Notes under the pieces: model-generated
Database searches by the model: none
What the model saw: the letters and a program-made list of their open reading frames with translations, nothing else
What the model was told of the DNA's origin: nothing
In this document: piece by piece, positions 1-11,553 of the stretch
Numbering within the stretch: position 1 is the first letter of the stretch
Layout: each line of letters opens with the position of its first letter
Translations under genes and position numbers: made by a program
Assembly: GCF_030272615.1 (NCBI RefSeq)
Contig: NC_081410.1
Location: 503,370,942-503,434,941 of the forward strand
Direction of reading: 5' to 3'
From: Cryptomeria japonica
Taxonomy: Eukaryota > Streptophyta > Pinopsida > Cupressales > Cupressaceae
DNA: 64,000 nt

Positions 1-1785
1 GGAGGGTTTGCAAGGGTTTTGGTGGCAAGAATCAATTTACAAACTAGCAACCTTCAATGACAGTCATGTAGCATTAGTTATACCATATACTAATTAGGCC
101 AAGATAAAGTGGTATTACACCTTCAAAGGTTAGAGAACAAGGTTTTACAAAAGATGCTCATAAGGAGTGTGCAACATTGACAACTTTTCCCCTTTTTTGC
201 TTTCTACAAACACATCATTTGCATGAGTACCAATTACATTCAAATCATGTAAACATGTCTATCATTAGAGACAAAAGAGAATCACATTATCCCTGCACAA
301 AAAGGCATTAGGCAATTACAAAACAATGAGTCATTCACTGTCAAACTAATTATCATTGCACTTTGCCCTTTCACTACTTTTTCACTTTTAGACCTGCACT
401 TTCCACTGTCAAAATTCTTTTTCAAAGGTCTGATTTGTGCTCTTTATCAATGCTCTATCTTTGGATGTTTTTTGTCCTTCATACCTGCCATTTGGAAGAG
501 GAATATTGCAAAAACAAATCAACCAAAAATGCAAAAATCAGTCATAATTGACTGTGACAGCCAGCTGCGCATTACAACTTTACCTAAAGGATCATTAATT
601 GATCTTGGCAATCTCAAAACCCATGGGCAAGGTCAAAGACCACTCCTTGTTCTTGTTTACAAGAAAATAAAATAAGAATCAAGGTTTCACAAGAACCAAC
701 ATATGGTGGAGAGTAAACAAATGAATGGAAATCAACTCCAAAACAGTGACTCACTGTTTTTTACACCATTTTCACAAACTGAAAATGCAATCATCCTTAT
801 TATGGCTTAGAAAGCCTCTTTTCCTTTACATACAACCTTAAACATCAAAACAAGTCTATCCATCTGATGAATGCATTTGCTATAGAAGAGCAAAGCATCA
901 AACTTCTTCAAAGACCCTAGCTAAATGACACACTTGCCTAGGGCTCCATGGCCACAAAACTTCTTGCACCTGCATTCTTGAAATCAAAACATGTATTTAC
1001 ATATCTTACAAGTTGACCAACTAGTTCTTGGGAAGCCATGAACATTTAGGGCTTCAAGAAGCCAAGTTGGTCAAGCATCCTTGCCAATTTCCTAGACAAG
1101 GTAGTGAAACTGTCAAAACCAAATAATTTTGCTCAAAACTCAAAACTTAATGAAATTTGATGCCACCAAAGGGAAAAGCTTCAGGAAGCATAAGAGAACT
1201 TGAAAATGCAAAAATAGTATGGCCACGTACAACAAGTGTACGGACTGCTGCTCACATGTAGTCAAAACATAGAGAAAAACAAGGTAAAATAAGTGCAAAC
1301 TTTCAAAATGCTTGATATCTCCAAATGATCAACCCTTACAATGGTTAAAGAAGGAGAATAAATACCTCTACAAGTCAGTTATCCTCCTGTATGGATAGGT
1401 ACATGTCCAAGAGCACTCAAATTTGATATTTTCATGTCTAAAATGATAACTTTTTAATGCCTAGATGATGCAAGGTTGATCTTAAAGACTACCAATCACC
1501 TAAGAACACTACTCACACCTAAAAACCAAACACAAATCATGTCTAAGAACTTTTCAAAACAAAAACACATTGAAAACTCACTTTTTACAACATTTTGCTA
1601 GGCAACTCCAAACTGGCAACTTTGAGCAAAAAGATGAAAACAAGAAACATGACCACACAATGAGTTCAAAACTCATGCAAACAACTTAGAACAAATCAAA
1701 AACATCTTAGATAGACTTTCCAACTGAAGACTAATAAAAATCAAATCTGCTATCTATGATGAAAATGAAGCTAGGTGCTCCTACA
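1..1785 (-). repeat. Probable LTR or untranslated edge of an unidentified retroelement
   Basis: No reading frame of substance and no recognisable protein in either strand. The block stops abruptly at ...GCTCCTACA, exactly where the integrase/RT frame of copia element G breaks off after the conserved IIGDKD segment. Read on the minus strand the edge begins TGTAGGAGCACC, which has the TG start expected of an LTR. The likely reading is an LTR, or the LTR-proximal part of a larger element, inserted into G and running off the left side of the window. The matching target duplication cannot be checked because the other end is outside the window. Confidence 0.35.
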
Positions 1786-1789
1786 TCAA

Positions 1790-3100
1790 TCCTTATCTCC
1801 AATAATCTGTTCAGGATTGTGATTGAGTCTCACATACCTCAAAATAACATGATCATTATCTTTAGGTTCTTCTTCTTCATTATCATCATCTTCTTCTAAA
1901 TCTACCTATTTTGGTTGAACTGGTACAACAACATTCTCATTACTGGTTTCAAGTTTCACAAGTTCTGGTTCCAAAAAAAAATTGCAAGGATCTTCATCCT
2001 TTTTCTCCATATCAATTTCCCTTGAGACTTTAGGATACTCATCCACTCGAACAAAAACAATCTCAATGATTCTCTATGTTTGTTTTTTATAAAATTTGTA
2101 TGCCTTACTCTTGTTGGAATAGCCAAGAAATATACCTTCATCACTTTTAGCCTCAAACTTTCTAACATAGTCACCTCTCTTAATAAAACATTTTCTGCCA
2201 AATATCTTGAAATAACTAACATTAGGTGATCTACCATACCAGTATTCATAAGGAGTTTTGTCCTTACCTCTTTTTACCAAAATCTTGTTCATTGTTTAGA
2301 CAACTATGCTGACAGCTTCTCTCCAGAAAGTTTTCGCTACACCTCCTTGTATCAGCATCATCCTAGAAGCTTCAACAACTGACCGGTTATTTTTATCTTC
2401 AATACCATTCTGTTGTACTGTCCTTGGTGCAGAAAGATGTCATTTGATACCATTCTCTTCACAATAGCTAGTTAATTCTCCGCCTTGATCTATCCTTAGA
2501 CACGTTATCTTCTTACCACTCTCCTTTTCAACTAAGGCCCTGAATGCCTTGAATTTACTAAATGATTCTGTTTTATCTTTCAAGAATGTGACCCACATCA
2601 TTCTTGAGCAATCATCGATGAAGATCATGAAATATCTATCAGCTTGAATAATTTTATTCCTTATTGGTCCACATAGGTCTGTATGAACCAAATCTAATAG
2701 AGTTCCGCTGAGAAATATTTTCTCTTGAAAGTTGAGGATGTCATCTTTACCAACTGACATTCCTTACAAAGAGCATTAACCGATTTGTCCAACTGAGGCA
2801 AACCTCTCATCATCTTTGACCTACTCACTTTAATAATGTTATCAAAATTTATATGACAAAATATCCTATGCAAAAGCCAACTATCATCTACTTTAGCAAT
2901 TAAATAGTTGTTGACTTTAGGATTCAGGTGAAACAGGTTACCTTTAGTCTACTTGTCAGTTGTAATCAGTTCACCTTTTCTCCCATAGATTTTGCACATG
3001 CTGTTCTCAAACTCTGATGGATATTGTCATTAAGTTGAACAACACTCAAAAGATTGTACTTTAGACCTTCAACCCAGTAGACATCATCTGCACTTCTCTT
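1790..3100 (-). pseudogene. Copia integrase (element G), decayed
   Basis: The enzyme would insert the element's cDNA into the genome. In order on the minus strand are the pre-integrase zinc region (CKECQLVK near 2760-2780), the catalytic core with LDLVHTDLCGP (first Asp, about 2680-2700) and FIDDCSRMMWVTFL, the second-Asp region LRIDQGGEL (about 2480-2505), then the C-terminal segment YFKIFGRKCFIKRGDY and DEGIFLGYSNKSKAYKF (2090-2250). It ends with a copia linker, RYVRLNHNPEQIIGDKD, near 1790. Several stops and frame changes separate these blocks, so it is not functional. The family usually continues into reverse transcriptase here; that part is missing. Confidence 0.8.
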
Positions 3101-3149
3101 TCCATTAAGAGAAATAGTTCCCTTACCTTTAACCATGCAGGGTGAGTCA

Positions 3150-4285
3150 TTACCAAATCTTACAACTCAGCAACCAAATTCCTTCAAAGAAAGAAATTTT
3201 CTCCAGTCACCGGTCATGTGATGTGAACAATTACTATCAATGATCCAATCATCAAAATTATCCAATCGTGAAACTAAATCCTTCTGATAAGATGTTTCTT
3301 CTTTAATGGGTACAAACATAATGTCTTCATTAGCATCACCATCAGATTCCTCATTAGTGATACCACCATCAACTGCAATGAGACAATCTCTTTTTCCTTT
3401 TCCCTTGTACTTCTTGAATTTCTCTTGCTTGTGCTCATTGTCACCATTAGGGAAGTTAGCATCTATGTGTCCAATCTTGTTGCACGCAAAACATTTCAAA
3501 GGTAATTTACCTCTATATTTACCGGTACCTCTGGACAACTGCTTGGCCAACAATGCTTCAATCTCAACCAAACTGTCTTCATCATCGGCTTCTCTGTTGG
3601 ATCTAGATTCATAAATGTGACTGATATCTCTACTTTTCCTCATAGATGGGTTAGAAATAGAAGATCTAAATGCTGATTCAGATTTATGAATACTACCATC
3701 ATAACCATTTAATTCAAAAGCAATAAGCTTACCAATGATGGAGTCAAGGGTTACCTTAGTTTTGTCAATAGATTCCAGCTCCTAAATGGCTGCAAGTCGG
3801 ATAGCATAGACTTGTAGAAGGGTTCTCAATACCTTACTAACCACTGTGGCATCTTCCACTTTACCACTCGCACTCTTGATCTCACCAACTATCTCTTTTA
3901 TCCTCTAACCATACAGTTGGATATTCTCACCTTCAACCATCCGCATGTCATCAAACTTTCCTCTTAGACTCTCCTCCTTGGCAATCTTCACATGTTCATC
4001 ACTGCTATAAATATCTTCAAGTTTCTTCCATACCTCATATGTAGTCTCCAAACCATGGACATCTACATACTTTGCATAAGACAAAGAACTGATAATAGCC
4101 TCCAGTGCTTGATTGTTTTCTTGTTGCTCTTTCTTCTGATCATCAGTCATAATCCCACTAGGTGCAACATATTGAGTACCAACATGTTCCCAGTATTGAT
4201 TTCCAAGACTCTTGATATAATTTTTCATTCTATCACTCCATATCCTATAGTTCTCTCTATTAAACTTCGGACCTTCCTTCATCAT
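3150..4285 (-). pseudogene. Copia gag and protease (element G), decayed
   Basis: Gag would form the virus-like particle and the protease would process the polyprotein. The start at 4285 gives MMKEGPKFNRENYRIW, a typical copia gag N-terminus; the helical gag core continues to about 3905, then frame changes occur. A zinc knuckle follows (CFACNKIGHIDANF, near 3480), but its last Cys is replaced by Phe. The protease motif reads WIIDSNCSHHMTGD near 3220, where the active-site DSG has become DSN. Both losses mean the protein could not work as is. Neighbours are the primer-binding site and LTR upstream and integrase downstream. Confidence 0.8.
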
Positions 4286-4341
4286 GTTCTACAAAATCTT
4301 TATCTCAAGTTGTTAGGCTTATACCTTAAAGGACCTGAGAT

Positions 4342-4353
4342 GCTCTGATACCA
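4342..4353 (-). other. Primer-binding site of element G (initiator tRNA-Met)
   Basis: On the minus strand this reads TGGTATCAGAGC, the complement of the plant initiator tRNA-Met 3' end, two bases inside the LTR edge. It fixes the element's orientation and the LTR boundary. Confidence 0.9.
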
Positions 4354-4355
4354 AT

Positions 4356-5701
4356 TGATGGTATGATGAAAGAACAAGGATCCGGTCAACTACTGAGAGG
4401 GGGAGAGGTGAATCAGTAGATAGAAAAACTGATAAACTTCACCAATATCAAAATCAGTCTCTCAAAGTAAACTTAGAAGAATCAATGCAATATCATTGTC
4501 AAGATAAAACTGTCAAGTTTAAACCGGTTGACTGTTACAACAAATTAACAATTAACAACTTGAAACTCACAAACATCCAAATACTTTTATTGACATAAGT
4601 AAAACTTCATTTCATTTTGCTGCCGGTTATCATGACTTATCAAAGTGGATTAAGTAGTTAAGTAAATCAACCATATTAAACATAGCCACAAAAATATTCA
4701 TCACTTGACACAATATTTTTGATGTGGAAACCCAAATGGGAAATTCAAGGTGAGATGAGACTCATAAGATAGCTATCTAAACTCTTCTAAAGTTCATCCT
4801 ATTAGGAGCCAAGCCTATTAAAGCTTTACAAAAAGTATTGTTAAGAACAAATCCTGTTAGGGACCACCCGGTTAAGGGATTGACTGTAATGCCTTGTTAG
4901 AAGAAATACCCTGTGAGGAGTAACCTTTGTAAAGGATTTAGAATCCAAGCTAATGGATCACTTTGTTATAGAATTTGAATAACACCAAGCTTGTTAGAGC
5001 TTACCCAGTTAGGGGATTTTAATTTGTTATAATTGTTAGAAAACAACATGAGTTTGTTGATCTATTCGAATAGAACTACACTTTCTTGTTTAGATCCTTT
5101 TCATGCTCCTATCTACCTTTACTCAAACTGTAGATACATCATCTGGTTCGGCAACCACACACTCTACTAAAACTTTGCCAACTCTGAAACTAAACAACTC
5201 ATCGACCTTATAAACAAATCAACTAGGTCGGTAACACAACAAAAACCTAATTCACATAGAGATTACAAACAAGTCGGTTCAAGTATGACTGTTGGACTAC
5301 ATAACAATCTCTACACATCATTCAAGAAATCCTTGACCACTCCTTGATCACTGCTTCATTGAGCTTAGTAACTCATCATGCACTTTGCATTACATGCAAT
5401 ATACTTGCTCATTCCCAAGACAAAAACTGTTACCTCAATGCACCAAAAACTCTTTGAAACTCTCTTCATACAATATGCATACGCGTCATAATCATTACCT
5501 CTCACCATCAGATCACAAACCAATATAACCAATTCACCAAACTTAATCGGTTAGGGTTTATCAAATCGACATGTAGGGTTTACCGGTTCAACTCTCCAAT
5601 ACTTAGCAATACCGATTCACTCCAAAAACTTACCTACCGGTTACAAAACAACATTATCATAATAACATTATCGGTTAATTGACATCAATGACAACATAAC
5701 A
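4356..5701 (-). repeat. 5' LTR of copia element G
   Basis: About 1.35 kb, bounded by TGATGGTATGATG on the low side (next to the primer-binding site) and ...ACAACATAACA on the high side. It carries LTR modules shared with other families here: a G-rich tract followed by TGAATCAGT just inside the edge, and GTGGAAACCCAAATGGG near 4723. The high edge cuts the ORF2 frame of element F. No 3' LTR partner is visible. Confidence 0.75.
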
Positions 5702-6646
5702 TTTCGTTAAAGCAATCTTCATGTAAATTATAACACTGAAGGTCTTGAAATAGTCCCATAATGTGGATATTCTCATTGTAGTGTCACCAATTCCCATTAT
5801 CCCTTCCTTGATTTGCATGGCCACCGGTTTGTCATAAGCCCATTGGACTTTGCCAACACCAATAATCTCATTCATGAAGTACAAGGCCAAAAAAACAATA
5901 AGAGTACCAAACTTGAAGGTGTGATTTTTATCTTGTTTGGTCTTCTTCAAGTTACTTAGCAATTCATTCAAGAGAACTTCACATAGATCATACCTCTTAT
6001 CTTCCTTCAGAATTTGATATGCTAAATAAATTGCAGTCACAGAGACCGAATTTTGTCTACTTGATTGATAGACTTTATAACCAACCACTATTGATGCAAA
6101 TATGACATCATGCTCCAAGATGTCATTGTTAGTCATTTCTTTGTTGTCAAACTGAGAACCAGTAGTGGCTATTACAATGTTATTCTATACCTTTCTCAAA
6201 CAAGGTACTTCACCAGTTGCACTTAGGCATGTCAGAGCTTGAATTGTCTTCCTAGTGATCTTATAGGGCCTATCAAGCCACATGAACTCATCATGGACTT
6301 GGCAAAGGATGTACCAGATCCATTCTGCTTCATCAAACAATAGGAAATGGATGAACTACATGAAACCCTTCTCTTGAAGATTCTAATATTCTGGTTTAAG
6401 GTTCCCCAAGTTGTTTCCCAAATGTTTTTTGTATAGGGACAACATATTAGCATTTCCAAGCTCCTCAAGATCACAATGGATGGATGCCCTGATATCCTCA
6501 TTGTGAAGAATGTCGTAGGGTACTGAAGAAAATGCTACTTCCAGATCATCTTCGACAAACTTGAAAGGGTGTTTCTTGAAAATAGGTCTAGCCCTATCCT
6601 TAATCTCAATAACCAACGAGGTAGAAATTCCAGATGTTGATGTCAT
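5702..6646 (-). pseudogene. ORF2 of element F, truncated and decayed, unknown function
   Basis: I do not recognise a named domain. The start at 6646 gives MTSTSGISTSLVIEIKDRAR. Across its length it aligns by eye with the ORF2 of element C: a segment reading MWLDRPYKITRKTIQALT here corresponds to FWLDSIHKITKEAVRAMT there, and NHTFKFGTLIVFLALYFM corresponds to KGTFRFGNLLMCLMLYIT. At least three stops or frame changes interrupt it, and the frame ends where the LTR of element G begins, corresponding to roughly residue 320 of C's ORF2. The conserved part is a globular N-terminal region rich in hydrophobic residues. Confidence 0.65.
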
Positions 6647-7054
6647 TGTGAATCTAGGGTATGAAAAATGATAGCTTCACAAAATGGATAAATACCTTTT
6701 GATTCAACAGGGTGCAAGAAATCACTTTTAGATCACTACAAGCTTGATTTAGATCACCAAATCACCTCTCTTCACTACACTGCTCTTCTCTCTTGATTAC
6801 ATTGTGAAGAACGAACCTTTGAAATTCCTTTTTAACCTCTGAATACCTAATTCTACATTGTAATAAATGCTTCAACCAATTATCTTGATTTTTCATGAAA
6901 TCACTTACCCGAGCCTCAAATCTCCATCAGATCTTCCAGATAACATCTGTATACATTATTTAAACCTTTTGCAACCTTTCATAATTGGTTACAGATCAAT
7001 GAAGAGGGGCTTTTATGAATTTGCATGTAAAACTCCCCCTAAGGCCAAAACTCC
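6647..7054. other. Spacer between ORF1 and ORF2 of element F
   Basis: About 400 bases with no supported reading frame on either strand. The corresponding spacer in element C (58027-58330) is about 300 bases. I see no recognisable signal in it. Confidence 0.5.
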
Positions 7055-8230
7055 CTAGTTACCGGATGAGGTTCCATCACCAGATTCAAGTGTGGAGCCA
7101 TTCTGCATATTATAATCATCTTTCTTAACCCACATTTTCTTATGTTGATCTCTGATTTCCTCAACCTTCACTTTGCCTTTCTCATCTAATTTGTTCTTGT
7201 TTACTGAACCATTATTCTTTCTTCTACAATATTTTGCGATGTGACATTGTTTGTTGCATGCATGGAAAACAATATTTCTCTGCATAGGCCTGAAAGTTAT
7301 CTGATTTGGTCTCAGCATTCATTGGTTATAGATATGTCCAAACATCCCACAAGAATACCATCTCTTGTTCTGAAAATTATTCATTATTGCTCTGCACATG
7401 TTTGACTTGTGACTAAAATTGTTGCATATGAAACACTAACCGATAAAGGTAGGACCATTGTTCACATTATTCATCATTCAATTATTCATCCTACTTCTGC
7501 ATTGATTTTCCATATGACCAAATTTATTGCAAGTAAAACATCTACCATTGAATTTATAATCATTAGGCTATCTTACTGGAGGATTCTTCTTCTGATGATG
7601 ATTAGGCTTTGCATTGCTCTATCCAGAACCGAAGGATTCCCCTTTCTCATATCCAAGTCCTCTTATGTCCTTTCCATGTCTTTGATTTTATAGCATCTCA
7701 TCAAGCTTCGCTGAGATAGCATTAAATTTGTCTTTGTATTAATTTATAGTAGCAAGTTCATCTCTTAAGGCAACAATCTATATTTTAAGTTCTTGTCCGT
7801 CATTTCTTGATTGCATCAACTCAAGCTTCAACTGATCATTCTCATAGGTACATTTGTAGCATTCATCTAATCTATCTTTCAATGATTGAGTCAAACTTTC
7901 TTCATTCTTCTTCTGGTCTCCAATATCCTTAGTCAGCTTCATCACAATGGATTGAATTGCATTCTTCAATATAACATTCTCTCTGGCAATATTTTCACAT
8001 TCATTAGTTTTTCTTTGGTCTTCAATACTTTTCTCCTGTTTTTCCTTTAGCTTGTCCATCAACTCTTTCCTGTTGTCTCTTAAAGTGTTGACTTTCTCTT
8101 TCAAATCCTTAATGAAGTTTTTAGCTACACTCAAGTTTCTCTGTAAGGAACTTATTTCATTTTTTCCAGCATCAATATCCTCAAGTGCCACACAAAGTTG
8201 TCTCTACAAACCAAAATCCATTGATTCAAT
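7055..8230 (-). pseudogene. ORF1 of element F: coiled coil plus four zinc knuckles, decayed
   Basis: Gag-like architecture: a charged helical region (7778-8191, with heptad-like runs such as LKEKVNTLRDNRKELMDKLK) followed by a chain of CCHC-type knuckles. Reading the minus strand through stops gives CFTCNKFGHMENQC (about 7505-7550), CFICNNFSHKSNMC (about 7390-7430), YSCGMFGHIYNQ then a stop (about 7320-7365), and ACNKQCHIAKYC (about 7225-7270). It ends near 7055 with a Gly/Ser-rich tail (GDGTSSGN) resembling the end of C's ORF1 (GDSSSN). The third knuckle lacks its first Cys, as in C. The role is probably RNA binding and particle formation, by architecture only. Confidence 0.7.
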
Positions 8231-8275
8231 CTCTCGTACCTTCCTCAAGAAGTTAGGATTCCTCGAAGGAACAAG

Positions 8276-8287
8276 GCTCTGATACCA
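8276..8287 (-). other. Primer-binding site of element F (initiator tRNA-Met)
   Basis: Minus strand reads TGGTATCAGAGC, two bases from the LTR edge at 8290. Same tRNA as the autonomous copia families nearby. Confidence 0.85.
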
Positions 8288-8289
8288 AT

Positions 8290-9567
8290 TGTTGGAATCA
8301 ATGAACATTGAGGGGGGGGGGGTGTGAATCAGTGTTCTGCAAATTTCAAACTTGTTATGGTTATTCTTCAACCACCAGATGCATAAGAAAGAAAGTAAAA
8401 TGTAGCAATACAAAACAAGTAACCATGCAACCATAACACTGATATTTTTATGCGGAAACCCAAATGGGAAAAACCATGATGGGATTTGAACCCACAATAT
8501 TATTCCACTATGACCAATAGCAAAACAATATGACATAAGGGAAATGTACTTGCATTCAGGTACACTACCTAGAGCTCACTGCTCAAGTTACAAAAACAGG
8601 GCAACAACCCTGGAGGAAGGCTCACTACCTTACAAGAGATTACAAACTGATTACAATAAGAAGTGAACTAGAAAATAGCATCTGATTATGCCAAAAATTA
8701 GTTCAGGTTAAGTGCAAGATGATCTATTGTAACTGATCTGCATATCTGCTATGGTATGCTCTACAACTGCTTACCGGATCAACCAATATCAAGATGCACA
8801 CATGAAACTGTGCTCAATCACTTCAAAATAGTCTACCACATCATATCTCACACCAAATGCATCATCCAAATCGGACTTATATATCTGCACATACAAAAAT
8901 TAATCTTTCACAAGTCGACTTCACCAATTATTAAAATGTGAAATGTGTAGTTGCAAGTTGACTTAGATCAATTACCGAACCATATTCTGGACCCAAAATT
9001 CAAGATCACACACTTCCTATAGGTCTCACATATCGCCCCAAACACATTTCCAATCAGCAAAATCAACTTAAAGAATCTGGACACATGATACAACACCAAA
9101 CATGAAGAATACTCTTCTTTACTGCTCTACTGGATACCAGATCTTCAAACAAGCATATGAATTAACATCAGAGGGTGGATTGTCATGATAATATGCTTCA
9201 TATACCCAGCCAGCTAATCATTGATCACTGAAACCAAAACTTCCTTCACCGGAAATGACAAAATTGCATACTGAACTGCACTGACAATCCTAATCCAGAA
9301 ATACTTTATCCAAGACATCCAGTTAGCCAAAACTTCATATCAGATCAGATCAGTAGGATGAGTTGCCATTAATGACAACTCCTAAGAATCTGGAAGAATC
9401 AAGAAACAACAATATTCATTGGAGCATCACCAGAACATCAAATGCCAACACCACACATACTAGTACATTCTCTAAAGACCCTACCAAATGTAATGTGTAA
9501 AAATAGTAATCAGTCAGCCAAAGAACATCTTACGATAGGAAATACCTCACATGGATCTCCACATGCC
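8290..9567 (-). repeat. LTR of element F, left segment
   Basis: Begins TGTTGGAATC, followed by a run of ten G (8312-8321) and TGAATCAGT. The module GGAAACCCAAATGGG is near 8454. The LTR stops at the target duplication ATGCC of the B array and its remainder is at 62435-62899, giving about 1.74 kb in total. No internal reading frames. Confidence 0.6.
9563..9567. repeat. Target-site duplication ATGCC, left copy (B array)
   Basis: ATGCC directly precedes the TG of the first B LTR at 9568. The identical pentamer follows the last B LTR at 62430-62434, so the whole 52.9-kb block lies within one duplicated target. Confidence 0.8.
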
Positions 9568-9594
9568 TGTAAGGAAGTTAAGTAGCAGAACAAC
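9568..9594 (-). repeat. LTR-a of array B, first segment
   Basis: Begins TGTAAGGAAGTTAAGTAG, identical in layout to the starts of LTR-b, -c and -d, and is cut after 27 bases by element H. Confidence 0.9.
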
Positions 9595-9983
9595 TGTTAG
9601 AGTAAAAGGTTTTATTTACTTAATTAATTTAATCACATTGATTAATTAATTAAGTCACTTTTTCTTTTTTCACTTAAGCTAAATTTAGGAAGCTTTTTTA
9701 TACATTTAATATGCATGCATCCCTTAGGTATATTAATAATTAATTCATTATTCATTATTAATTGCTTTTTAGGGTCTCTATCTTTAGAATTAGATTTCTT
9801 TATAAGAATGACATATCCTTCATTGTAAATCAAGCAATACAAGCAATATTCAATCAAGCATTAAGTTCTTGTTGTTGTCTTCTATATTCTCATTTATTAT
9901 GCAATATCTCCTTTGTATGTAATAGGTATTCTTGCAAATGATTATCTGGGCTTGCGGGAATTCAACAATCATGAATTCTAACA
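9595..9983 (+). repeat. 5' LTR of element H
   Basis: 389 bases, AT-rich, containing a TTTATAAG box near 9798 and ending GAATTCTAACA immediately before TGGTATCAGAGC. Its mate is at 11554-11940; they differ by scattered substitutions and short indels. Confidence 0.9.
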
Positions 9984-9995
9984 TGGTATCAGAGC
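9984..9995 (+). other. Primer-binding site of element H (initiator tRNA-Met)
   Basis: TGGTATCAGAGC directly abuts the left LTR with no spacer, fixing plus-strand orientation. Confidence 0.9.
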
Positions 9996-11553
9996 TCAAA
10001 TCTGAAGACCGTGTTTGCCTCTTTTGGAGATATTTGCGATTTCTAGCAATCAGAGCACCTTGGGCTCAAACCAACATCGCCATTTGGACTCAGAACATTC
10101 AAAAACCCCAAGATCACCTGTTCATTCGCTTAGATCGGATACCATTTGCTTCAAAGAGAAAATTTCCCTTCCTTGGCTAGTCGTACAGACGAGGTATATT
10201 TTTTTTTTGGTTTTTTGGTTTTTTCAAAAATCAAAATAAAAGAATTTTGTTTTTATTAAAAAAAAAAAAATTAAATTTGAGGGGTGTGAATTTTTTCTAA
10301 TTTTTTTATTAGATTTTTTTTTTTAAATATTTTTTTTATTAGTTTTTTCATAAAAACTTTTCATGCCTTTTATTTTTTTAAAATAAAATGTTTGGATTTT
10401 TATTACTTTTTTTATAAAAACTTTTCATTTCTTTTATTTCGTTAAATAAAATGTTTCCATGTTTTTAATTAAAAAACTTTTAGTTTTTTATTAGTTTTAA
10501 ATTTATTTTTATTTTTTAAAAACTTTTCATGTCTTTTTTTTATACAAAATATTTGCATGTTTTTTATTAGTTTTTTTAAACTAAAAAAACCTTCTTTGAT
10601 TGCACGTGTTTTTTGATTTTTTAAATCATTTTTTTATGCATGCGCTTTTTTAATTAAAAAAATAAATAGTTTTTTTTCTTTTTTAAGAAGTTTTTTTTTG
10701 CATGTGCTTTTTAGGTTTTTTAATCAATTTTTTTGCATGCATTTTAAAATAAAAAATAAATTATTTGTTTTTTTTCTTTTTTTCAAAAAAAAAATTTAGG
10801 GGGTATTTTTTTAATAAAAAAACTAATTTTGCCCTAATAACAAAATTGGGAACATGTTCTGGCTTCCTTAATTTCACCCTTAGCTATATTCCAACCATAG
10901 GGCATATCATCTGCACAGATTTCTACAGGGCATCATTTGGTGGCATCCTCATCTACATGTTTTTTAGTTTTGCATAGTTGCATTTCATTTTGGATCTTCT
11001 TCTTTGAGCTTATGTTGTACATGCACTATCATAAAGTGCCACACCTCTTTGTCCTTTGTCTTTTGATGACACATATGATGCAATCCTTCTGTATCGTAGA
11101 TTAGGAATTCGACATTAGACCTTCAACCTGTCTCCTCTATTGAGCATGTCAGTATGTTTGTCTAATCGATGGTTCTCATACCTGGTTTGCATGCCTGATT
11201 TTTATCATTTGCAGTGAGTGATTCATCGTCATCGACATTGGTACCTAATTTTGTCACACTTTGACTTTTTTTGGTGAAACATTAGTTCGCATTCTTCCTA
11301 TGGAGGAACATTTACAAAAGATTCTACATTTTTGGAGGGCTTCATGGTCTTCCTTTATCTCTTTTTGGAGAAGAGTTTTGTTCCCAATGCATTTTCTCCT
11401 TTCTCCACTTTACAGAGATTTGCATGTTGTGATTGGGTACCTCATCAGGCCTTGTTGGCGGGACCCAAATTTGCAGGTAGTTGCCTTTGTTGTATGTCAC
11501 TGCATTCATGCACTTATCTTTTTAGCTTCTCCCTAAATTCATCTTAAGGGAGG
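9996..11553 (+). other. Non-coding interior of element H
   Basis: No gag or pol remnant in any frame. Positions 10200-10830 are dominated by T-runs separated by short A-runs; 10840-11540 is of ordinary composition. Short open frames (for example 11261-11536) show no recognisable motif and look like chance. Ends with AAGGGAGG, the likely polypurine tract. Confidence 0.7.

Larger units (their letters stand above)
1786..5701 (-). mobile_element. Copia element G, truncated (5' LTR, gag, protease, integrase only)
   Basis: Minus-strand Ty1/copia element. It has one LTR (4356-5701), a tRNA-Met primer-binding site (4342-4353), gag, protease and integrase, then ends at 1786 just before reverse transcriptase would start. 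Reverse transcriptase, RNase H and the 3' LTR are not seen; they are either deleted or displaced beyond the left edge by the block at 1-1785. Its gag (start MMKEGPKFNREN) is close to that of element A (MMKREGPKFNRDN), so the two belong to related families. Its LTR end interrupts the ORF2 frame of element F at 5701/5702, so G is younger than F. Confidence 0.8.
5702..9567 (-). mobile_element. Non-autonomous LTR element F, left part (ORF2, ORF1, start of LTR)
   Basis: Minus-strand element with a primer-binding site at 8276-8287, ORF1 (coiled coil plus zinc knuckles), ORF2 (unknown) and an LTR starting at 8290. It has no protease, integrase or reverse transcriptase. ORF order and content match element C at 53522-60294 but with much more decay. 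ORF2 is cut at 5702 by the LTR of element G, and the LTR is cut at 9567 by the B array and resumes at 62435. It is therefore among the oldest layers in the window. Confidence 0.7.

Noticed and set aside
3306-3614. Plus-strand open frames opposite copia gag and integrase (also at 16092-16427, 17544-17873 and 23490-23744)
   Set aside because: They are mirror frames of real minus-strand coding with Ser/Leu-rich low-complexity translation and no independent motif.
11261-11536. Open frame of 91 codons on the plus strand inside element H
   Set aside because: No similarity to gag, pol or any motif I know, overlaps another frame of similar length, and lies in a non-coding interior; most likely chance.
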